Shown here: in pieces, positions 12,722-24,307 of the stretch
Layout: the number at the start of each line of letters is the position of its first letter
Numbering within the stretch: the first letter of the stretch is position 1
Assembly: GCA_016748015.1 (NCBI GenBank)
Contig: JAAOMT010000352.1
Location: forward strand, 496,001 to 560,000
Reading direction: 5' to 3'
Length of the DNA: 64,000 nt
Source of the DNA: Geosiphon pyriformis
Lineage: Eukaryota; Glomeromycota; Glomeromycetes; Archaeosporales; Geosiphonaceae
Made by a program: the position numbers and the translations under genes
Notes under the pieces: model-generated
Databases searched by the model: none
What the model was told of the DNA's origin: nothing
The model's input: the letters and a program-made list of their open reading frames with translations, nothing else

Positions 12722-14568
12722 TTTGTTATCCAATGATCAAAATAGCATTTGGATAATTTTTGATCTAATATTTAAAAAAGCATTTTAAATGTTTTAATTT
12801 AGAAAATAATTGTTTATGTCAATTGAAAATACCTCTGTTTTGAGAATAATATATTTATTTATATTTGATTTTTGTTGATTCTTTGGACTGGTATTACTAT
12901 AATAAATAACTAATTAGGTCATTTGTAATATTTCTTAAGTCTTATATCATAAACAGAATGAATATTAAAAATTGTTTTATATTAATCTTGTAGAATATAT
13001 AAATCATTGTTTAAAACTTTGTTGACTATAAAGAGTTTTTTCTATTGGCTAAAAAATTTATTACTATATACATTGTTTTTGTCTGAGTAATATTTTAAAA
13101 CCAAGTTATTAATACTTAAGAAAAGTGTTTTATAGATTTTTTTCTTTTTAAGCTTTTTTTGAAACTGTTTTATCTTTTTAAAAGCAATTATTTATGCTTC
13201 TACTAATGATATTAAGTGTTTTTTGCAAAATGTTTTTATAATTTTTTATTGTTATTTTCTCAAAAAATATTGTTTTAATATTAATTTTTATTGGTAGAAT
13301 TGCTATTTGTTTATAAAACAGATAAAAAAGTTCATAACTTGTTATGTTATAATTCATAGTTTTATAAGCAAACAAAACTAAAAGCAGTACTTTGTTCTAT
13401 AAGTTTGTTTCTTTACTAGTTTTGGCTAGAGTTTTATATAGTGTTTTATTAAAACATTTCACTAAGTTATTTGTTTGAAGATAATAAAAAGAAAAGAGTT
13501 TATAATATATTTCTATTTTTCTGTAAAGTTTTTTAACCAGTGTACTAAAAAAAGCTTTTTCTCTATTAAATAAAAGTTTTTTGGGCATTTGTGATAACAA
13601 ATTATATTTTTGTAAATAAAATTGGCTATTAAAACTGCTGTTTAGTCTGAAATAACTCTTGCTTTTACTTACTTTGTAAGATAGTCAGTAGTTGTAATAA
13701 TATATCTGTTGTTATTAGAAGTTATTATTAAAGATTTAACAATATTTATACCAATTCTGTTAAATAATTGACTAAAAGAGATTAAATAGATATCTTTCTT
13801 GTAATTTGTTTTTTTTTTCTTTGACAGATATCACAAGTTTTAATGTATTTAGCAATATTTTTTTCTAAGATAGGCCAATAATAATAAGCTAAAATTTTCT
13901 AAATTGTTTTTGTTTTTTCAAAGTGTCTAGTTAATGGATTAGTGTATATATTGTAAATTACAATTTTTTTTCTTCAAATTTAATAACTTTTTAGAAGTGG
14001 TTAGAATCTTTTTTATTTTTTTTATAAAATTGGTTCTAATAGATCAAATAGAAATTTAATTGTTTATGTAAATTTTTTTTGCTGTTAAGTATAGTCTGGT
14101 AGATATTGTTCTTTATCCAAAAATTTTATTAGTACAGAATAATTGTTCAAGTCTATTATCATGCTTGTTTAAGAGAAAGTTACTATTATTTAAATTGGTT
14201 TGGTTTGTAAAAGTTGTACTATTACTGGGTGGTAAGTCTGAAAAAAACATTAATATTTTGATAATTTGCTTCTTTATGGTGTTGAATATCATAGTTAAAT
14301 TCATCTAAGTAAAATATTCAGTGAATTATCTATTTGTATTCCAGTTTTTTTTTGTTTTGCAGTCAAACCAAGGCTTAATAATCTGTTATTATTAGAAATT
14401 TTACACTAAAAAGATATTTATTTCAGTAATTAGTAGCTCAAACTACTGCTAAGCATTCCTGTTCAGTAACTAAATAGTTCTGTTTTGTTGGTAAGAGTGT
14501 TCTACTAACATATACTATAGCATATTTCTTGTCTTTTTTATCTTTTTGTAAAAAAACAGCACTAAGTT
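12722..14568 (-). pseudogene. RNase H C-terminal part, integrase and start of ORF X region of B1 (decayed)
   Basis: On the minus strand, RNase H (right end) shows a readable KYAIVYVSRTLLPTKQNY near 14480-14540. The integrase second half is open at 13397-13600: LLFNREKAFF, then QTNNLVKCFNKTL, where the family has NGLVERFNKTL, so the catalytic Glu has become Lys. The left end (12722-13000) matches 44250-44500 of element B4 and rejoins ORF X at 2004 after removal of C1. The right end is cut by solo LTR A. Confidence 0.7.
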
Positions 14569-15538
14569 CATAACTGGAGGTTTTTGGTCTCTTTTTTTAA
14601 ATGTTGTTAATGTTTGTCTGTTGTTAATTCACGTTTTCTGGAAGCAATTGAACCTCCAATAACTGAATTTATCCTCAAATTATTTTCTATAATTTGAACA
14701 GCTGGGCTTATAAGTGGAATAACCAATTTTGTGCCAGTTACTTTGTGTAGTTACATTGTAGTAAATATTAACTCTTTCCCAGAAATTGCTTGTCTGGAAG
14801 CTTACTAAAATGTGTAGTTACTTTGCTATGAAAGTCAACTTTTTTATAAGAATCTTGTCTGTAGGCTACTCTAATAATTATGATAAGAAAAGAAAAGAAA
14901 AATAAAAAAATGTAAAAGAAATAGAATTTTGTCAAGAGAAACGTTTTTTATTCAGGCCTGGAGTTACTAACAACTTACTGAAATTGGTAGCTAATCAATT
15001 TCAAAATGTTAGTTTGTTTTAAGAGACTTTCAAGTATAATAATTAAAAAATTTGGGTTTCAAATATTTTAATTTTTATTTGAGATATATAAAGGATGATT
15101 TGTTTCAATTAAGATATTTAAAGTAAGATATTATGATAAGATATGAGAAGATATTTTTTCTTGAAGAGAAAAGCTTTTCTTTTATACAATTTGTTGTAGT
15201 ACTAGTCTTTGAACTTGCACTTTTCTCTTTGCTCTTATTTCGGTGAACTAAAGATATATTTTGGTAAACTACAAGTTATTTCTACAAACTATTGATTATT
15301 TCGGCGAATTTTCCATCAATTTCGGCGAATTTTGACTATATTAAATGGTTCAAGGTATTGTGTAATTTGATTATCTTAATTTCTATAGTACAAATCGGGT
15401 TATTAATTAAGTAATAATATTTGATAATTTGATTAAATAATAAGTGATAATCGAAATGATAATAGTATATGCTAATTAATAATAAGAATTATGAAAATAA
15501 TTTCATGCTAATTAATAGCTAAAATTTTACTGGTAACA
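14569..15538 (-). repeat. Solo LTR of family A inside B1 RNase H
   Basis: Over its length it matches the 5' LTR of element A (51080-52068), for example the shared gggcttataagtg and gctgtctggaagc-type stretches, and it ends CTGGTAACA. RNase H sequence of B1 lies on its left and RT on its right, so it is an insertion that later lost its internal part by LTR-LTR recombination. It keeps ttcggcgaattt pieces and so is less AT-worn than its host. Confidence 0.78.
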
Positions 15539-17034
15539 CCAGATATATTAATATAAAGAATAAAAAGTTAATTTAGATTAAGTTGTATAAATATAGATTC
15601 TGTAACCAATTTTTTTTTAAAGTTTTAAAGGCTTTTTGTTAATATATATCTCAGTAGTAATTGACATTTTTCTGGATAATTAATTAAAAAAAAAGACAAT
15701 TTTGGAGAAATCTTTGACAAATTTTTAATAATAGATGGCCAAACCAAGAAAAAAGCATAGTTTATAAACATTTATTGGTTGTTTAATATTTTGAACTTTT
15801 TCAATCTTGGCTGGGTCAAAAAAATTTTCATTTTTTGTAATAAAATAACCAAAAAACTGTGTAGATTGTTATTCAAAAAAAAATTTAATTGGATTGATCT
15901 TGAAACCAGTATTTCTAAAGAAATCAAAAACTTTTTGTAAATGTTTAAGATGTTTATCTTAAGTTTTTAAGTATACAATTATGTTATTCAAATAAACTAA
16001 AATAAAGTTTTTCTTAACTGATTCGAATACTTTGTTCATTAAGTATTGAAAAGTAAAAGAAATATTAGTAAGACCAAAAGACATAACTGTAAATTTATAG
16101 GTGTTATACTTAATAATAAAAGCAGTTTTTTTTCTGCTTTTTGAATTCATTTTTATCTGCCAGAATTCAGTAGTTAAGTTAATAGTTAAGAAAAAAACAG
16201 CACTATTAAATTGGTTTAATATTGTATCAATCTTAAGAAGTGAGTATATGTCTCTTTTAATAATAATATTTAATTGTCAATAATTAACACAGAAGCATAA
16301 AGTTCTATCTTTTTTGGATATTATTATAACTGAAAATGCCTATTTGCTTTTGGTTTCTTGTATGAATTCAAGATTTTTCATCCAGTTTATTTTTTTTTGA
16401 TGAATTTATCATTGTGTTGATTGAATTAATAAGATTTTAAATAGATAAAGTGAATTTTTTTAATGGTAATAATATGTTGTATCACATAAGTATATCCAAG
16501 AGTATCATCTTTTTTTGAGATAACTAAATTGTTTCTAGCCAACAGATTTTCAATATATTTTTTTTTTCTAAGAAGAATTTTTTTTGTTTTACTATTATTA
16601 ATTGAATTTCTGGTGATTCATTTTCAAAGAATTTTTGTACTTTTTTTATTTTTTTCTGGGTATTAAGCTAATTGGTTTCCAATTTTTGTAATAAATTAGA
16701 CAAAACTTGTATTCATTACTAGAAAAATACAATAATTTATTGTACCAGAATCAGACACAAAAGTCATACTATCAATAGCTGTATTTGGCTTTTTTACTAG
16801 GCTTTTGGTCAAAGATTTTTCTAAGTATGTTATAATAAAGTCAGTAAATTATTTTGCCATTTACAATGATTCTTTTTTTGTTTGCTTTAACATTATCCAA
16901 TGGCTTGTTATTACTAGTGAAGATAATATAAGTAAGTTTAACAGTTTTTTTTTGTTTTGTTTTTTTATTGCTCTTTTTATTATTTGATTTATCTAATTGT
17001 TCTTCTTGGTTCTGTTTGAGGGCTAAAAAAATTG
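15539..17034 (-). pseudogene. Reverse transcriptase and upstream linker of B1 (decayed)
   Basis: The open stretch 15959-16150 reads KTAFIIKYNTYKFTVMSFGL, then LVYLNNIIVYL; the family has YLDD, so both catalytic Asp are now Asn. RT continues left to the solo LTR and right to about 16420. The interval 16430-17034 corresponds to the B2 linker at 40313-40990 and is too broken for a clear domain call. It cannot be active. Confidence 0.7.
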
Positions 17035-17860
17035 TTCAATAGTAATACTTAATTACAATAGATTTCTTATCACATTTAATAGTTAGCTTACAAAGTTTAT
17101 AATTTAGTAAAGCTTTTGTTTTCTTAAACCATTTATTGCCAACAATAATAGTGTATTTTTTAACTTCAAAAACTTCTATGTCTGTTTCAATACTAATACT
17201 ATTGATGTAAACAAAAACAGCTTTGGCAATACCCAAATTTTTCTTCTTATTACTGTATATATTGGTTATTGATCAAGTAGAAAGTTCATTAATCTTTCTG
17301 CCAATGACTTTTAAAAAGTGTTTGATAATAATATTAACAAATAATTTACTGTTCAGAATTAAGTTAATGAAATAACCAGCCACTTAAGCTTTGCAAATTA
17401 AAAAATTAATATTGCTATTGTTAGTAAGTTCAGCTTGTTAAAAGTGTTTATTAGTTTTTGGTGTCTTTTTTTTTGAAATCAAGGATTTGCAAAGATTTTT
17501 TTTGAACTGTAAATGGGTCATTAGTTGGCCAAAAATAATATGTGCTGAAGTTTTTATGAAATTTTTGATAACACAATAGGGTTCAGATTTTTGTACAATT
17601 TCTGGAAGTTCTAACTTTGGAGGATTTTTAAAAACTTTGGTCTTTGGTGGCTTATTGTTATTAACAGTTAATGTAAAAGTTTTATTGAATTCTATAATAA
17701 AATCAACTTTGGTTTTTTTTTTTTTTTTTGTAGTTTCAGAGAAGTTAATAGTTAATTTATCTATGTTATGGTTATTATCAGTTAAATTAAAAGCATAAAA
17801 AGGGTTTTTTTTTGGTTGGCTTGTACTTTTACTTTTTGGAGATGCACTTATCAATTTAAA
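17035..17860 (-). pseudogene. Aspartic protease region of B1 (decayed)
   Basis: Open pieces 17036-17236 and 17438-17854 align with 39584-40312 of B2 (TKVFKNPPKLELPEIVQKS here, TKVFKNFPKLEPLKIVQKS there). The active-site segment near 17350-17375 reads LILNSK where B2 has LILDSG, so the catalytic Asp is lost by G-to-A. Confidence 0.72.
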
Positions 17861-19425
17861 AACTAATAAACAATGACTTCAATTAAGAGATTTTCTCCAA
17901 AAAATTGATGTTAGTATGATTAAATCTTTAATTAAAAACATTATTGTTATTAAGTTTATTGTTTTGATTATTATTATTTCTAGGAGCTGGTAAAAATAAA
18001 AGAAATTTGTTGTAATTTCTTAAGAAATATTCAATCAATTCACAATAATAGAACACAAAAGAGTCATAATTTTGTTGTCTTTGGTAAGAAGACTGCTGAA
18101 AATAATTAAAACAGGGTTCAAATCTATGCTTTTGGGATTGTTGAATTTCTCTAACAGCTTGGGCTAATGGTTTTAATAATTGTGCAAAATTGGCTGTAAG
18201 TTTGTCTATTAATTGTTTATTTGGGTTTTAAGTCTAAGCAGCAAAGAAAGTAACAGCTATTTAAAGAACAGAAGCCAAAATAGAAGTAAGAACAAAAACT
18301 AATAATGTAGATTCCAAATACATTCTTTAATTATTTTTAATTTTTTGGGCAAATTCAATGGTCATGTTTATAGTAGAATTGTCTTTCAAGACTAAAAAAG
18401 GCCAAAAAGTATAAAATAAATTAGTTCTTTATTTTTTTGTAAAGAAGTAAATTTTTTGCTCTTCTGTCCAATTTTTTCCAAAGTCTACTTATTTGATGAA
18501 CTTTCTTATTGCTTTGGCATATTTAATTACTATTTTTTCTAAGCTTTGGGTTTTTTTTCTAGTTTTATGCATCATTTGAATATTAAGATTGGAGTTTTAA
18601 ATCTGTTTTCAAACTAAGTAGTAAAAGAAGTATTGTTTTTTCCAATATTTGTTAGTATCTATTTAATAATTTTTTGCTAAATATTAGTATTGGTTTTTTG
18701 TAAGAACCAGATAGCAAAAAAGTCTTAAAAATATTTACCAATGATTTAAAACTTGTAATTAACATTATATTGATTGACTGTAACTGCTCTTTTAAAGTTA
18801 TCTAACTATTTAATTAAATCTTAGACATTGTTTCTAAATAATAGTAATAGGGTGTTGTTTCTTTGTCCTAAAGCAGTTTGTATATCTTGAAGAGTAACTA
18901 AGATGTTTGCTTGTATAAAGTCAGCAGTCATTGGTTCAAAAATAGTTGTTTGAGTAAAAAAGTTTGATTTACTTAAGAAAAAATCAAAAATAAGAGCAGT
19001 TTGGTAACTTTTTTTTTGTTTCAAAAGAAGTTTTAGCTAATTAATGTGCAGCAATCCAGATGTGAATTTGGTAATTCAGATATTCAAAATCAAAAAGTTG
19101 TTGTTTAAAGATTGTTGAATATAAAAGTTAATTAATATTGTTATTTTTTTCTTTAAAGACTTCTTTAAAGTAAGCTTAATCAAAGAAATAGATTGTATAA
19201 ACTATATAAGTTTCAACTAAATGTTCATTCAGGAACCAGTTCCAAAAATTATAAAATTGTCTACTGAATTTTTTTTTAACAAAAAAGCAGATCAAGCAAG
19301 AGAATAGAGAATTAAATTTAATAAAATCTAAGTTATTTTTGTTGTATATTGTAAAATATTCTTTTAATTATTATAACAAATATGAATAATTACTTATACA
19401 ATAGAAAACAAGTAGATATTTGACA
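17861..19425 (-). pseudogene. Gag of B1 (decayed)
   Basis: The minus strand reads like B2 gag. Near 18000-18045 the zinc knuckle is VFYYCELIEYFLRNYNK, where B2 keeps MCYHCELTGHFSRDCN: three of four metal ligands are lost, each by a C-to-T or G-to-A change. The open stretch 18821-19024 (MTADFIQANILVTLQDIQTA) is from the N-terminal part. Position next to the 5' LTR fits gag. Confidence 0.65.
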
Positions 19426-19443
19426 ATCTCACAGAAAACACCA
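19426..19443 (-). other. Primer binding site of B1
   Basis: Reading the minus strand just inside the 5' LTR gives TAAAAGTGGTGTTTTCTGTG; B2 has TAAAAGTAGTGCTCTCTGTA at the same place. The consensus TGGTGCTCTCTGT would pair with a tRNA 3' end ...GAGAGCACCA. Confidence 0.5.
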
Positions 19444-19449
19444 CTTTTA

Positions 19450-20147
19450 TGTTATAAGTTAAAATAAAAAGTTAACAGATAACAAAAAAGAACAGAATTG
19501 TATAATAATAGAATAGATTAAAGAAAATTCAACTTTAAAGAGTAAATTAAATAAATAAGGATTCAATATGCAAAATCAGTCTTATAAAATATTTTAGTTG
19601 CTATTTTTCTCAAAAAATAACCAAAAAATCTAAAAGTAGAGAAATAGTTTATATTGTTAATAAATAATAATACACTAATATAATTTTATGTCTTATGTTA
19701 GCACTTTTAGAATTCAATATTAAATATTAAATATGCTTTTTAGTTATATTTTATTTAATAATTTTCAAATACTACAATTATATAAGTCAGGAAAAAGATA
19801 TGTAAATGCCAACAAATAATTTTTTATCTTAAGATATTTAAATACTTAAAGATAGAAAAAAGAAAATTAATAATAAAAAAAGAATTAAGATGAAATTATT
19901 ATTTTATTTTTTGATTTTTTTGATTTTTTTGATTTGTATATGTTTTTCTACAGCTAAAAAATTCATTATTTATATAATTATTAAAAATAGTCAATGATCA
20001 AGTCAATGATCAAATCAATAATTAAATTAATAATTAGATTATTAATTAGATCAATAATTACTATCTAAAAATAGGATGGCTAATTATGTAATATTAGTGG
20101 CTAATACATATAATAATTAATAAAAACTATGGATTTCAACTGTTATA
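19450..20147 (-). repeat. LTR B, 5' LTR of element B1
   Basis: It begins TGTTATAAGTTAAAATAA and matches the other B LTRs through its end at GGATTTCAACTGTTATAA. About six 12-bp minisatellite units lie at 19992-20065. The exact right end is uncertain by a few bases; 20147 makes atat a shared 4-bp flank with 831-834. Confidence 0.78.
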
Positions 20148-20891
20148 ATATAATAAACAAAAATTTATTTAGTAGTTGTTTTTTCCAAATTTTTTTTTAG
20201 TGTAAAGACTAATTTAATTTAACAATTGTACTCTTTTAGGAAGCTATCTTTAAGTTTTCACTTTTGTTTTATGAATTTTTTATCAAACTATCTTTGATAT
20301 TAATATCTTAATACTTAATTTTTTAATTAATTAATACATAACACAAAATAAAATAAAATAAAAATAAGAAATTAATATTTTATCAATAACTATAATTAAA
20401 AACTATTGGTTTAATATAGTTAAGAAACAAATATTATTAACATAAATTGCTAATAAAATTAAAAAATAATAATATTAATTCAATAAAAAAAATAACATAA
20501 ATTAAATAATTTTATTTTAAGATATAAAAAACTATTTTTTAAAAAAAACTGTATATTATAAATATTTATTGTTAACTAACTAAAAATTTGTTTAAATGGT
20601 TTTTTTTACTTTTAATATTATTGTTATATATACATAATTTTTGTTATACAAGATTTTACATATTTTTATTTTTTTTTATACTACTTTTTAAAACTGTTCT
20701 TATTCTTAAACAATATGTCATAATTTTTTACAAATATATACTTTCTAAAAATTTGTTATAATTTCTTAACAATGTGCTTATTTTTTGTAAATGTACACAT
20801 TTCTGAAAATATTAAGTATTATTTTTTTATTGGCTTATTCTTATAATTTGTTTTTCTTATTTTTTTCTTGTATTTTTTTTTATAAATAACA
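20148..20891 (-). repeat. LTR C2, right part
   Basis: It continues the LTR begun at 707-834: aataaacaaaaatttattta matches C1 at 2137-2156. It ends TTTTTATAAATAACA. LINE L2 resumes immediately after. Confidence 0.72.
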
Positions 20892-21510
20892 GTACATAAA
20901 TCTGTTTTTTAATTTTGAAAAAAAGTCTAAGTTTTAATAATTCTTAAACCATATAAATAGAAAAACATTTTGATAAATACATAGCCTATTGTCTTAATTG
21001 AAACAGTTTAAAAAGTTTTTTTCAAAATTTTGTCTAACAAATTTTTTTTGGTATACAATAAGTTTAATATTCTTTGTAATAATAATTTTTCAGTTTTAAA
21101 AAATATAACAACACAATTTTTCATATTAATAATTGAATCAGTAATAGAAAATGGTTTAAAAAAAATCATAAATTTTGGCTGGTTTTGTAAAATATGCACA
21201 AAACATATAATTTTGTGAGTTGAAAACATTTGAAATATAGCTTAAATAAAATTAAAATATGTGACAAATTTGTCAAATTTTTTAGTAATATTTACAACAA
21301 TTGTATTAACTAAATTATAACTAATTTTGGTCTAATAAATAAATACTGTGTTTATAATAAACTAAATTAAGGTGAAATTTTTTCATCTTTTTTTTTGGCA
21401 TATTTTTTATGATTTTTTTTTGTGCAAAATTAAGACAAGAAAGTATTTGTAATTATAGGATTAATTTTAATTTTGTTGCTAAGACTACTTTTAAAATAAT
21501 GGAAAATATA
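20892..21510 (+). pseudogene. LINE copy L2, RT domain continued (decayed)
   Basis: It reads across frames like L1 RT. The stretch NFSVLKNITTQFFILIIESV at about 21078-21137 matches the RT finger/palm region. The segment after about 21404 (CAKLRQESICNYRINF) matches L1 CEVKRQENMCEYRLNS. It stops just before the FVDDT motif, where base composition changes sharply. I find no continuation of the LINE after 25085, so the right part seems to have been lost or replaced. The minus-strand open frame at 21008-21229 is only its antisense shadow. Confidence 0.7.
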
Positions 21511-21517
21511 ATCTTTT

Positions 21518-21523
21518 TTTATT
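21518..21523 (-). promoter_or_regulatory. Candidate poly(A) signal AATAAA of the NTPase gene
   Basis: AATAAA on the minus strand lies about 170 bases past the stop of exon 3, at the left edge of the GC-rich island. Confidence 0.35.
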
Positions 21524-21693
21524 GCAATCCTTTGCTCCTTACCATTATAGTGTACATGGGCAAGCATTTTGAAAGCTTTGATGACAGCATTAAATGCAAC
21601 ATTGCCCAGTTTTGTATATGTTTGGATGATAAATACGGAAGATTATAACTATCCAAAATCGAGAATCAAATTAGAACACTCTTATGGCAAGAG

Positions 21694-22080
21694 TTAATCC
21701 TGAAGATATTGCAATCGCAATATACTCTTCACTGCCTCTGTTGCATAGGCATCCCCTGATGCAAGTTGTGCAGGTTCAGGCCATGATTGGAGAATTTTGA
21801 CCAGCAGCTTTGCAATTCCCCTGTTGTAGCTGTCATCCGCAATGCAGGGATAGACATTTGTGTTGAGACCAATGATCTTGAGGCCAAGTTGGGTTCTTTC
21901 TACTGGATGATGTACACCACAGCCACTTAACATCTCTTGGGCTGTGTTTTGCAATATTCCAAGCTCCATCCACAATGCACCATATGGAATAGTAGTTGAA
22001 CTATCTATAAGTCCCAGTTTCTGGGGTGCCAGATGAGACCGTGATTGTTCACCAATTTTTTGTTTCTTGCGATTTTTCAC
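21694..22080 (-). CDS. Probable last exon of the GC-rich NTPase gene
   Basis: An open frame of 128 codons starting VKNRKKQKIGEQ directly after a good acceptor (acttgtgcag, 22081-22090) and ending LRLQYLQD. There is no ATG at its start, so it should be an exon. It keeps the GC content and codon style of exon 2. A segment of the type IPYGALWMELGIL, followed by NVYPCIADDSYNRG, reads as folded protein, but I cannot name a domain. Joining to exon 2 in frame needs donor gtatca at 22217, not the better-looking gtatgt at 22221, so the exact junction is uncertain. It could also be a separate gene, which is less likely. Confidence 0.55.
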   Translation of the reverse strand: MKNRKKQKIGEQSRSHLAPQKLGLIDSSTTIPYGALWMELGILQNTAQEMLSGCGVHHPVERTQLGLKIIGLNTNVYPCIADDSYNRGIAKLLVKILQSWPEPAQLASGDAYATEAVKSILRLQYLQD

Positions 22081-22217
22081 CTGCACAAGTATGAATGAAA
22101 TGCGTTCGAGTGGGATGGTGCTTTGTACCGCGTAGGTTTAAGACGTGAAGTGTAAAAATAAGGTAAGTTATCAAAGAGGGGTCAAAACTCAATATGAATA
22201 GCATGACATGATGATAC

Positions 22218-23941
22218 ATACATAGTTTTATTTGGGCGAACTGTCAATGAGGACTCTGCAGTATCAGGCGGCAGCACAACAGGGATGATCAAGTCAACGG
22301 CTTCACTATAACGCTTGGAAAAAATACCTGCTCCACGAATCGCGAATTCATACAATGTTGCACGGTTCGGCTTTTTGTATGTTGGTCGCACGAAATGCGT
22401 CAGGAATATCTCTCCACGCATTAGTCGATCCTTAGCTACTGTGTCCATAATGGTATCCAGGTTGGCGCAATTCACGCCTAGTAGCTCAGATAGGAATGCA
22501 CTCACTGTGACCACTCGCGAATACGGCATAGAACCTCGCCGTGTACTTACATGATCAATTGCCAGCAGAACGAGTAACTGTGCGACAAGCTCACCACGAT
22601 ATCCTGCATCTACAATGCCGTATCTTAGCGAGACAGCAAGAAAGCTCAATATGGATTCAAGATAGCCTTGGCGGTGCATCAGTTGGGCTGATGCTTCAGC
22701 CAGAATTGGCTCTGATGGAACAGCACTGAGTACGCTCTCACGTTCAGGCGTGATATGGATGCACACACGCATGTGATCTGCAATAAGGGCAGTGTTGATG
22801 CGGAGGGATGGATTCACATCCAATGCAATCCGGGGTGACAAGATAGCCAGCGTTTGTTCCAACGTGAGTTTATCAGCCGTAAGCACCTCGTTTGTACACA
22901 TGATCTTATATATGGCAAGAGCAATTGTGTCCGCTTGAGGAGCAGTAGCAGAATCATAAATGGTTTTCCAGAGAGGACGACCGAGAGAAATCAGGCGGTC
23001 TTCCTTCGTGGCAGTTGCAAGTGAGTCTACAGGAGCTCTGTCAGCGAGGCTGTCAAAGGTGCTAACCAGATAAAACGGTGAAAATACGTCCAAGTTATTT
23101 TGAGCAATACGAGCTGATGGATCTTGGAGAGCCGGTGGAACAAAGTCACCAACTCGCGAAGAAGTGTCGAGAAAAACGGCCGCCGTGAACGTGTCCTCGC
23201 CATTCGCGCCGCTATTGTGGCTCGGAAGCATGCGCAATGCATAACGCAGCCAATAAAAATGGTTGTGAACATCTCCATTGCAACGCGGTGTATTGATGTT
23301 GCGAGCCTCATCAAAAACAAACACAATCCGTGCTTCAGGATCTTTTGACGCTTTGAGAACTCGCGCGAGTTTCCTAGCCATCACAAGCAGCTCCATCGGA
23401 AATTGCTCCACATTTGTTAGTCGGACCGTATGCTCATGAAGATATGTTCTAACGCGGATCCAGTAGTCATGTGAACTTGAGCTATTCTCATTGATCGGCG
23501 TGCCAAACACGTGCCAATCGAACCATGCAGCAGGTGAGATTAGCTGCGAGTGCTGTTGCATTATGTCCACAAACACCTGCATGCATGCAAGCAGGTATGC
23601 AACATAGGACTTGCAGTTGCGCGCTTCATCACTTAAGAGTTCGTCGGCGATGGCTGAACGCGGGGGGAATCCAGTGCTCAAGCTTGGCCGTAGACAGCAG
23701 TAAAACACGTAACGTTCTTGCGCGACTTCACGTATGATGCGAGACTTGCCGACTCCGCTTGACTGCACGATGGCTGTCATCGGAGCATACTGTTCACGTG
23801 GATCCCATGTCCTTACAATCTCATCAAGCTTATCCATGAAATAGCGACGCATTTGGGTTGGATCACTATATGGGCGCTCAAATTGTCTCTTATGAGCCTG
23901 TGTGGATATTTCATTCTCAAATTTACGCTTGGACGGAGTAA
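22218..23941 (-). CDS. P-loop NTPase, main exon (exon 2)
   Basis: Exon 2 opens after acceptor ctttcttacag (23942-23952) with TPSKRKFENEISTQ, a basic stretch that could be a nuclear localisation signal, and runs open for 575 codons. Walker A is SSGVGKSR (about residues 119-126 of the full protein). Walker B is IVFVFDEAR (about 264-272). A sensor-like segment, FTAAVFLDTSSRV, follows about 40 residues later. This makes it a P-loop NTPase of the AAA/STAND kind; large fungal families of such proteins exist, some with Crinkler-type effectors or mobile elements, but I cannot assign it more closely. Translation would otherwise start at Met 23852, but exon 1 splices in frame. With all three exons the protein is about 761 residues. 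No stop or frameshift was seen, unlike every surrounding gene. Confidence 0.75.
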
Positions 23942-24307
23942 CTGTAAGAAAGAGATTACGTGAGCATCATTTCGGAGAAGCAATTTTGCCCGTCTGCCAC
24001 GCCCCCACTCTTTCCTTTCTCAGCTGATAACATTCCAAAGAGCTTTCAGATAATGAAGCCTGGCAGTCACTATTGAATATTGACAGCACAGCAACCACTT
24101 CTCCTACGACCCCAAACGTATCGTATCTTGCTTATTTGTCTTTCAAATGGGTTTACGTATAAACCTAGCTCTGCTACGATCCAGCTCTGCCCCAACTAAC
24201 AACGTCCAACTGCCTCTCTTGCAATATAGTACAAAACCAGTAACAGTATTCAAACTCTTCTCCCCGTTGCTCCTCTATCCTCCAATAAACGTGTATTCAT
24301 TGCTTAC

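Larger units (their letters stand above)
835..20147 (-). mobile_element. Ty3 (gypsy-type) LTR retrotransposon B1, complete but decayed, with two nested insertions
   Basis: Two family B LTRs in the same orientation bound it (835-1489 and 19450-20147). Between them, read on the minus strand from right to left, are primer binding site, gag, protease, RT, RNase H, integrase and a 3' coding region I call ORF X, the normal Ty3 order. Without the insertions (C1 at 2009-12717, solo LTR A at 14569-15538) the element is about 7.6 kb. The outer flanks rejoin to give a continuous LTR C, with atat at both junctions as a likely 4-bp target duplication. Every gene has many stops; it is non-autonomous. Confidence 0.8.

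Noticed and set aside
14562-15545. Target duplication of solo LTR A
   Set aside because: Flanks (aagtt and ccaga) do not match and the host codons at the junction are worn, so none is claimed.
21030-21218. Plus- and minus-strand frames in LINE L2
   Set aside because: The minus frame is antisense to RT; the plus frame is kept only as part of the LINE pseudogene.
22315-23737. Several plus-strand and second minus-strand frames inside the NTPase gene
   Set aside because: Shadows of exon 2, which is favoured by length, splice sites and Walker motifs.
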